Assembly (NCBI RefSeq): GCF_010894455.1
Contig: NZ_JAAIXY010000024.1
Coordinates: forward strand, 124,001 to 188,000
Source: Myxococcus eversor
GTDB lineage: Bacteria > Myxococcota > Myxococcia > Myxococcales > Myxococcaceae
Direction: 5' to 3'
Length of the DNA: 64,000 nucleotides
Position numbers and translations under genes: made by a program. Within the stretch, counting starts at the first letter, position 1; each line of letters opens with the position of its first letter. The notes below the pieces were generated by a model. It saw only the letters and a program-made list of their open reading frames with translations. It was not told the origin of the DNA and ran no database searches. Shown here piece after piece: positions 60,213-64,000 of this stretch.

Positions 60213-62096
60213 TTGAAGACGCTTCTGCTCGCCGAGAGCCATCCCCCCACGCTCGAACACCTGACGGGTCTGCTCTCCCAGGCCGGGTATTCCGTGCGCG
60301 CGGTGAATGACCCTATCGCGGTGCTGGAGCATTTCGCGGCGGACAACCCGGATGTGATGGTGTTGTCGGTGGACCTTCCCCGAGTGGAAGGCATTCACGT
60401 GGTGCATCTCATCCGAGGGCACAGCCAGGGCGGACGGGTGCCGATTGTCGCCATCGACAAGGGGCACCTGGGCCGGGCGCGCGGCGTGAATTCCGTGCTG
60501 GACCTCAAGGTGAATGCGTACGTGGCGGACCCGCTCAAGCCGGGCGAGCTGGTGCCTCGCCTGGAGTCGCTGGTGCGCGCGGCGCAGGCGGTGCAGCTGA
60601 CGGGACTCGCGTCGACGCTGTCACGTCCGGCGGTGAACAGCGGCGACTTGAAGGGCTATCCGCTGCCCGGGCTCCTGCACTCCATCCACCGACTGCGGAG
60701 GGATGGTGTGTTGGTGGCGGCGCACCGAGGCCTGAGTCGGCGGGTGTACTTCCTGCGCGGTGGGCCGGTGAGCTTCGACTCGTCGGCGAAGGAGGACTCG
60801 CTTCCGCGCTACCTCGTCGAGCGCAAGCTGGCGACGGCGGCGCAGGCGGAGCGGGTGTTGGAGGCGCTGGCCTCCGGGTTGCGCATCGGCGCGGCGCTGG
60901 CGGACGCGGGGGTGGAGGCGGCGGGGGAGGAGTTGTCGCAGTTGTTGCGGGACTACACGCGCGACAAGCTGGCGCGGCTGCTGGGCATGCGAGAGGGCCG
61001 GTATGCCTTCTACTCCGGCGACGAGTTCACCACCGAGGTCGCCTCGGTGGATCTGCCTCCCCTGGCGCAGATACTCGAGGGCGCGCGGCGCTGCTTCCCG
61101 TTGAAGGTGATGGCGGCGTCGTTGAGAGCGAACCTGGGGGAGTACCCGGTGCGCTCGGCCGACTTCGGACGGGACTTGCAGGCCATGGCGCTGGACACGG
61201 ACGACATCAAGATCGCCATGCAGGTGAATGGCCGCATCGTCCTGAAGGAGCTGCTCGCGCACGGGCGGGGCGAGCTGAGCGCGGCGTACTCGCTCTTGTG
61301 GTTCTTGAAGCTGACGGGTGGGGTGACGTTCTCCGCGACGCCGGTGGCGACGGGGGCGGACGTGCTGTCGGCGGCGGTGGTGCCGGACAGGATTGGACCG
61401 CGCAAGCGCAAGTCGTTGCCGGTGGAGACGGCGGCGTCGTTGCGTGAGGAGGCGGTGCGCATCATCACCCGCAGCTACTTCGGCAGCCTGGGGTTGGACA
61501 TCGCGGCGGACGCGGAGGCGGTGGAGCGCGCGTACCACGAGACGGCGATGCGCTTTCATCCGGACACGCTCGCCGAGTTCGACATCTCCGACCTGAAGGA
61601 CCTGCTGGACTCGGTGCAGGAGAAGCTGTCGGCGTCGTACCGTGTGCTGAGCGTGGAGGAGAAGCGCAAGGCGTATCTCCAGTACCTGTTCAGCAAGCTG
61701 GACGTGGGGCGGAACACGGCGGTGGTGGTGGACGCGGAGATTGCGCTGCGCCGGGGTGAGTCCGCGCTGAAGCGGCGCGACTTCCTGTCGGCGATGCATG
61801 CGTTCGAGGAAGCGGTGTCGCTCAACCCGCGCGAGCCGGAGTACTACTCCTTCCTTGCCTGGGCGACGTACCAGGCATCGGGCGGTCCCCTGGTTCAACG
61901 GGCGCAGAAGGCGCAGAAGGTCTTGAAGAAGGCGCTGTCATTGGGGCCGTATGTGGAGCGGCTGCACATCATCGCGGCCATCATCGACACGGACCTCGGG
62001 GACGCGCCGTTGGCTCGGAAGAAGCTGCTGAAGGTGCTGGAGTACAACCCGTACTCGCAGCTGGCGAAGGCGGCGTTGCGCAAGGTGGGACGGTAG
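60213..62096 (+). CDS. Degenerate receiver - DUF4388 (PATAN) - J-domain - TPR protein
   Basis: A 627-residue multidomain protein. Residues 1-122 have a receiver fold (LLLAESHPPTLEHLTGLLSQ) but the phosphoacceptor is Ser52 in VLSVDLPRVEG and the acidic pocket is Glu8-Ser9, so it is unlikely to be phosphorylated. Residues about 143-280 are DUF4388 (GYPLPGLLHSIHRLRRDGVL, FYSGDEF). A J-domain near 425-500 keeps the HPD motif (His449-Pro-Asp451), and a TPR section covers 510-627. Start TTG at 60213. It precedes msbA by 3 bases. DnaK-type partnering is suggested by the HPD; the pathway is unknown. Confidence 0.85.
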   Translation: MKTLLLAESHPPTLEHLTGLLSQAGYSVRAVNDPIAVLEHFAADNPDVMVLSVDLPRVEGIHVVHLIRGHSQGGRVPIVAIDKGHLGRARGVNSVLDLKVNAYVADPLKPGELVPRLESLVRAAQAVQLTGLASTLSRPAVNSGDLKGYPLPGLLHSIHRLRRDGVLVAAHRGLSRRVYFLRGGPVSFDSSAKEDSLPRYLVERKLATAAQAERVLEALASGLRIGAALADAGVEAAGEELSQLLRDYTRDKLARLLGMREGRYAFYSGDEFTTEVASVDLPPLAQILEGARRCFPLKVMAASLRANLGEYPVRSADFGRDLQAMALDTDDIKIAMQVNGRIVLKELLAHGRGELSAAYSLLWFLKLTGGVTFSATPVATGADVLSAAVVPDRIGPRKRKSLPVETAASLREEAVRIITRSYFGSLGLDIAADAEAVERAYHETAMRFHPDTLAEFDISDLKDLLDSVQEKLSASYRVLSVEEKRKAYLQYLFSKLDVGRNTAVVVDAEIALRRGESALKRRDFLSAMHAFEEAVSLNPREPEYYSFLAWATYQASGGPLVQRAQKAQKVLKKALSLGPYVERLHIIAAIIDTDLGDAPLARKKLLKVLEYNPYSQLAKAALRKVGR

Positions 62097-62099
62097 GGA

Positions 62100-63884
62100 A
62101 TGCGGCGGACCCTGTTGCGACTGTTGCGCTATGCGCGCCCGCATGTGGCGGTGCTGGCGGTGGCGTTCGTGTGCATGGCGGTGGTGGGGTTGGCGACGGG
62201 GGCGTACGCGTACCTCACGGGCCCCGCGCTGCGCTTCCTGTTGTCGGGAGGCGAGGGCGGCTTCACCGGTGCGGCCCGCGTGCCGTGGCTGTCGAGCCTG
62301 TCGCGCGACGCGGCGCTGTGGGGCTTCCCGCTGGTGATGGTGGTGGTGGGCGCGGTGAAGGGCGTGGGGTACCTGGGCCAGTTCTACTTCATGGGCCTGT
62401 TCGCGCAGCGGGTGGTGAAGGACGTGCGGCGCGAGCTGTTCACGAAGCTCACGTCCTTGTCCCCCGCGCAGCTCGCGCGCGAGCGGCAGGGTGATTTGCT
62501 CAGCCGGTTCACCTCGGACGTCACGGCGGTGGAGGCGGCGGCGATGTACACGGTGGGCTCGTACCTGCGCGACAGCCTCCAGGTCATCATCCTGGCCGGA
62601 GTGGCGCTGTCGATGAGCCCGCTGTTGGGTGGCTTGATGCTGGTGGTGATTCCGCTGGCGGCGCTGCCCGCGTCCAAGCTGACGCGCAAGGTGTTGAAGG
62701 GCACGCGAGAGGGGCAGACGCAGCTGGGTCACCTGGCGGGCCAGCTCCACGAGGGGCTGGGCGGGCTCAGGACGATTCAGGCCTTCAACGGGCAGTCCGC
62801 GGAGCTGGCGCGCTTCGCCTCGCACGCGAAGGCGCACGAGGACGCGGTGGTGGGCGCGGCGTGGGCTCGAGGCGCGGTGCCGGGGGTGATGGAGGTCCTG
62901 GCGGCCGCGGCGCTGGCGGGGGCGCTGGCCTACGCGGCGAGCGCGCGGCTGATGGAGCCGGAGGCCCTGTTGTCGCTGCTGACGGCGGTCATCCTGGTGT
63001 ACCAGCCCGTGAAGGACCTGGGCCGGGTGACGCAGTTCGCGATGCAGGCGGGGGCCGCCGGTGAGCGGCTGTTCGCGCTGTTGGATTTGAAGCACCCGGT
63101 GCTGGATGCGCCGGACGCGGTGCCGGCGCCTCCCCTGTCGAGCGCCATTCGGTTGGAGGACGTGCGCTTCGCATACGGAGACCGTCCCGCGCTGGATGGG
63201 GTGACGTTGGAGCTGAAGTCGGGTCAGGTGACGGCGCTGGTGGGTGGCAGTGGCGGCGGCAAGAGCACGGTGACGACGCTGCTGCTGCGCTTCGAGCGTC
63301 CGCAGTCGGGCCGGCTGCTGCTGGATGGCGTGGACATGGACCGCTACACGGCGGCGAGCCTCCGCGAGCAGCTCGCGTTGGTGACGCAGGAACCGTTGTT
63401 GTTCCAGGGCTCGGTGCTGGAGAACCTGCGTTACGCGAGGCCGGAGGCGACGCGCGAGGACGTGGAGGCGGCGGCGAGAGTCGCCAACGCGGACGGGTTC
63501 ATCCGGGCGTTGCCGCAGGGCTACGACACGCGCATCGGTGAGCGGGGCGTGACGCTGAGCGGAGGGCAGCGGCAGCGCTTGTGCATCGCGCGAGCGGTGT
63601 TGGCGCGCGCGAAGGTGCTGATTCTGGACGAGGCCACGAGCAGCCTGGACCCGGAGAGCGAGCGCGAGGTGCAGGCCGCGCTGGCGGCGGTGCTGCCGGG
63701 GCGTACGGCGCTGGTCATCGCGCACCGGCTGTCGACGGTGGTGAACGCGGACGTGCTCCACGTCATGGAAGCGGGCCGCGCGGTGGAGAGTGGGTCGCAC
63801 GCGGAGCTGCTCCAGAAGGGTGGTCGCTACGCGGCGCTGTGGCGGATGCAGACGGAGGGGCCTGTCGAGCGAGGCGCCGCGTGA
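62100..63884 (+). CDS. msbA: Lipid A export ABC transporter MsbA-like
   Basis: A 594-residue half-transporter with a six-helix membrane domain (to about 330) and a nucleotide-binding domain: Walker A GGSGGGKST near 381, Q-loop VTQEPLLFQGS, signature LSGGQRQRL near 485, Walker B VLILDEATSSLDPES near 506 and the switch in AHRLSTV. MsbA flips lipid A across the inner membrane; related exporters of this family carry other lipids or drugs, so the assignment leans on the neighbouring lpxB. The ATG at 62100 follows TAGGGA. The next gene overlaps its stop by 4 bases. Confidence 0.88.
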   Translation: MRRTLLRLLRYARPHVAVLAVAFVCMAVVGLATGAYAYLTGPALRFLLSGGEGGFTGAARVPWLSSLSRDAALWGFPLVMVVVGAVKGVGYLGQFYFMGLFAQRVVKDVRRELFTKLTSLSPAQLARERQGDLLSRFTSDVTAVEAAAMYTVGSYLRDSLQVIILAGVALSMSPLLGGLMLVVIPLAALPASKLTRKVLKGTREGQTQLGHLAGQLHEGLGGLRTIQAFNGQSAELARFASHAKAHEDAVVGAAWARGAVPGVMEVLAAAALAGALAYAASARLMEPEALLSLLTAVILVYQPVKDLGRVTQFAMQAGAAGERLFALLDLKHPVLDAPDAVPAPPLSSAIRLEDVRFAYGDRPALDGVTLELKSGQVTALVGGSGGGKSTVTTLLLRFERPQSGRLLLDGVDMDRYTAASLREQLALVTQEPLLFQGSVLENLRYARPEATREDVEAAARVANADGFIRALPQGYDTRIGERGVTLSGGQRQRLCIARAVLARAKVLILDEATSSLDPESEREVQAALAAVLPGRTALVIAHRLSTVVNADVLHVMEAGRAVESGSHAELLQKGGRYAALWRMQTEGPVERGAA

Positions 63885-64000
63885 GCGGGTCGCGGGTTTC
63901 CGGCGGTGTCGCGCTGCCCAAGGTAGAGGGCGCGACGGTGAGAGCTCAGTCGGCTGCGAGGATGAGTCCGCGCCGTGGAAGCCCTCCCGAGGCGATTGCG
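63881..64000 (+). CDS. Start of a further gene, truncated by the window
   Basis: A GTG at 63881 overlaps the msbA stop by 4 bases and opens a frame that continues for 40 codons without a stop to the window end (SGSRVSGGVALPKVEG near the start). No motif can be recognised in so few residues. By position after msbA a lipid A gene such as lpxK or waaA would be expected, but nothing in the visible sequence shows this. Confidence 0.45.
   Translation, partial: MSGSRVSGGVALPKVEGATVRAQSAARMSPRRGSPPEAIA

Noticed and set aside
63881-64000. Naming the truncated last gene lpxK or waaA
   Set aside because: Position suggests it, but the 40 visible residues contain no identifying motif.

Overview
The window is GC-rich, very densely coded bacterial chromosome from a Myxococcota member, most likely Myxococcaceae (Myxococcus/Corallococcus type). 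The evidence is the gene content and domain style: a chemosensory operon with a HEAT-repeat protein, DUF4388 (PATAN) proteins, J-domain/TPR mosaics, GTG and TTG starts, and LpxI-type lipid A synthesis. No rRNA, tRNA, CRISPR array or insertion sequence was seen. The identification is inference from content; no database was searched.

Layout. (1) 1-9948, + strand: a housekeeping superoperon for fatty acid synthesis (plsX end, fabH, fabD, fabG, acpP, fabF), then rpiB, glyA, nrdR, riboflavin genes (ribD, ribE, ribH) and nusB. (2) 9983-21611, + strand: a stand-alone leucyl-aminopeptidase N-domain protein, then a chemosensory operon (response regulator, CheA, two CheW, small membrane protein, HEAT-repeat protein, CheR, CheB, second response regulator) with no chemoreceptor gene, followed by a two-gene ABC exporter; a 3-hydroxyisobutyrate-dehydrogenase-like gene follows. 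(3) 22668-27113, - strand: a SusC/SusD pair, unusual outside Bacteroidota. (4) 27609-36402: leuS, a zinc-ribbon membrane protein, an LptE-like lipoprotein, rpsT (-), a MazG-VOC fusion (-), a TPR/zinc-ribbon membrane protein and a DUF4388-pseudopilin-like protein. (5) 36448-46418: the conserved phoH - 7TM-HD phosphodiesterase - ybeY block (ybeY fused to a cupin), a DUF4105/Lnb-like membrane protein, prfB with an intact programmed frameshift, an ECF sigma/anti-sigma pair and lysS. (6) 46431-64000: outer-membrane biogenesis (LolC/E-like with a large N-terminal extension, lolD, bamA, skp, lpxD, fabZ, lpxA, lpxI), an OmpA-like protein, a lipoprotein, marC (-), a dolichol-phosphate-mannose-synthase-like enzyme (-), lpxB (-), a degenerate-receiver/DUF4388/J-domain/TPR protein, msbA and the start of another gene.

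How it fits together. Regions 1 and 6 jointly supply the envelope: FabZ and the Fab enzymes feed acyl-ACP to LpxA and LpxD, LpxI and LpxB continue lipid A assembly, MsbA flips it, LptE helps insert LPS, Lol proteins sort lipoproteins and BamA/Skp handle outer-membrane proteins. Region 2 is a complete phosphorelay and adaptation set that must use receptors encoded elsewhere, or input through the HEAT protein. Promoter-like elements recur with -35 TTGnnn, a 16-18 bp spacer and -10 TAnnnT; several place the predicted transcription start at or within a few bases of the start codon, suggesting leaderless mRNAs.
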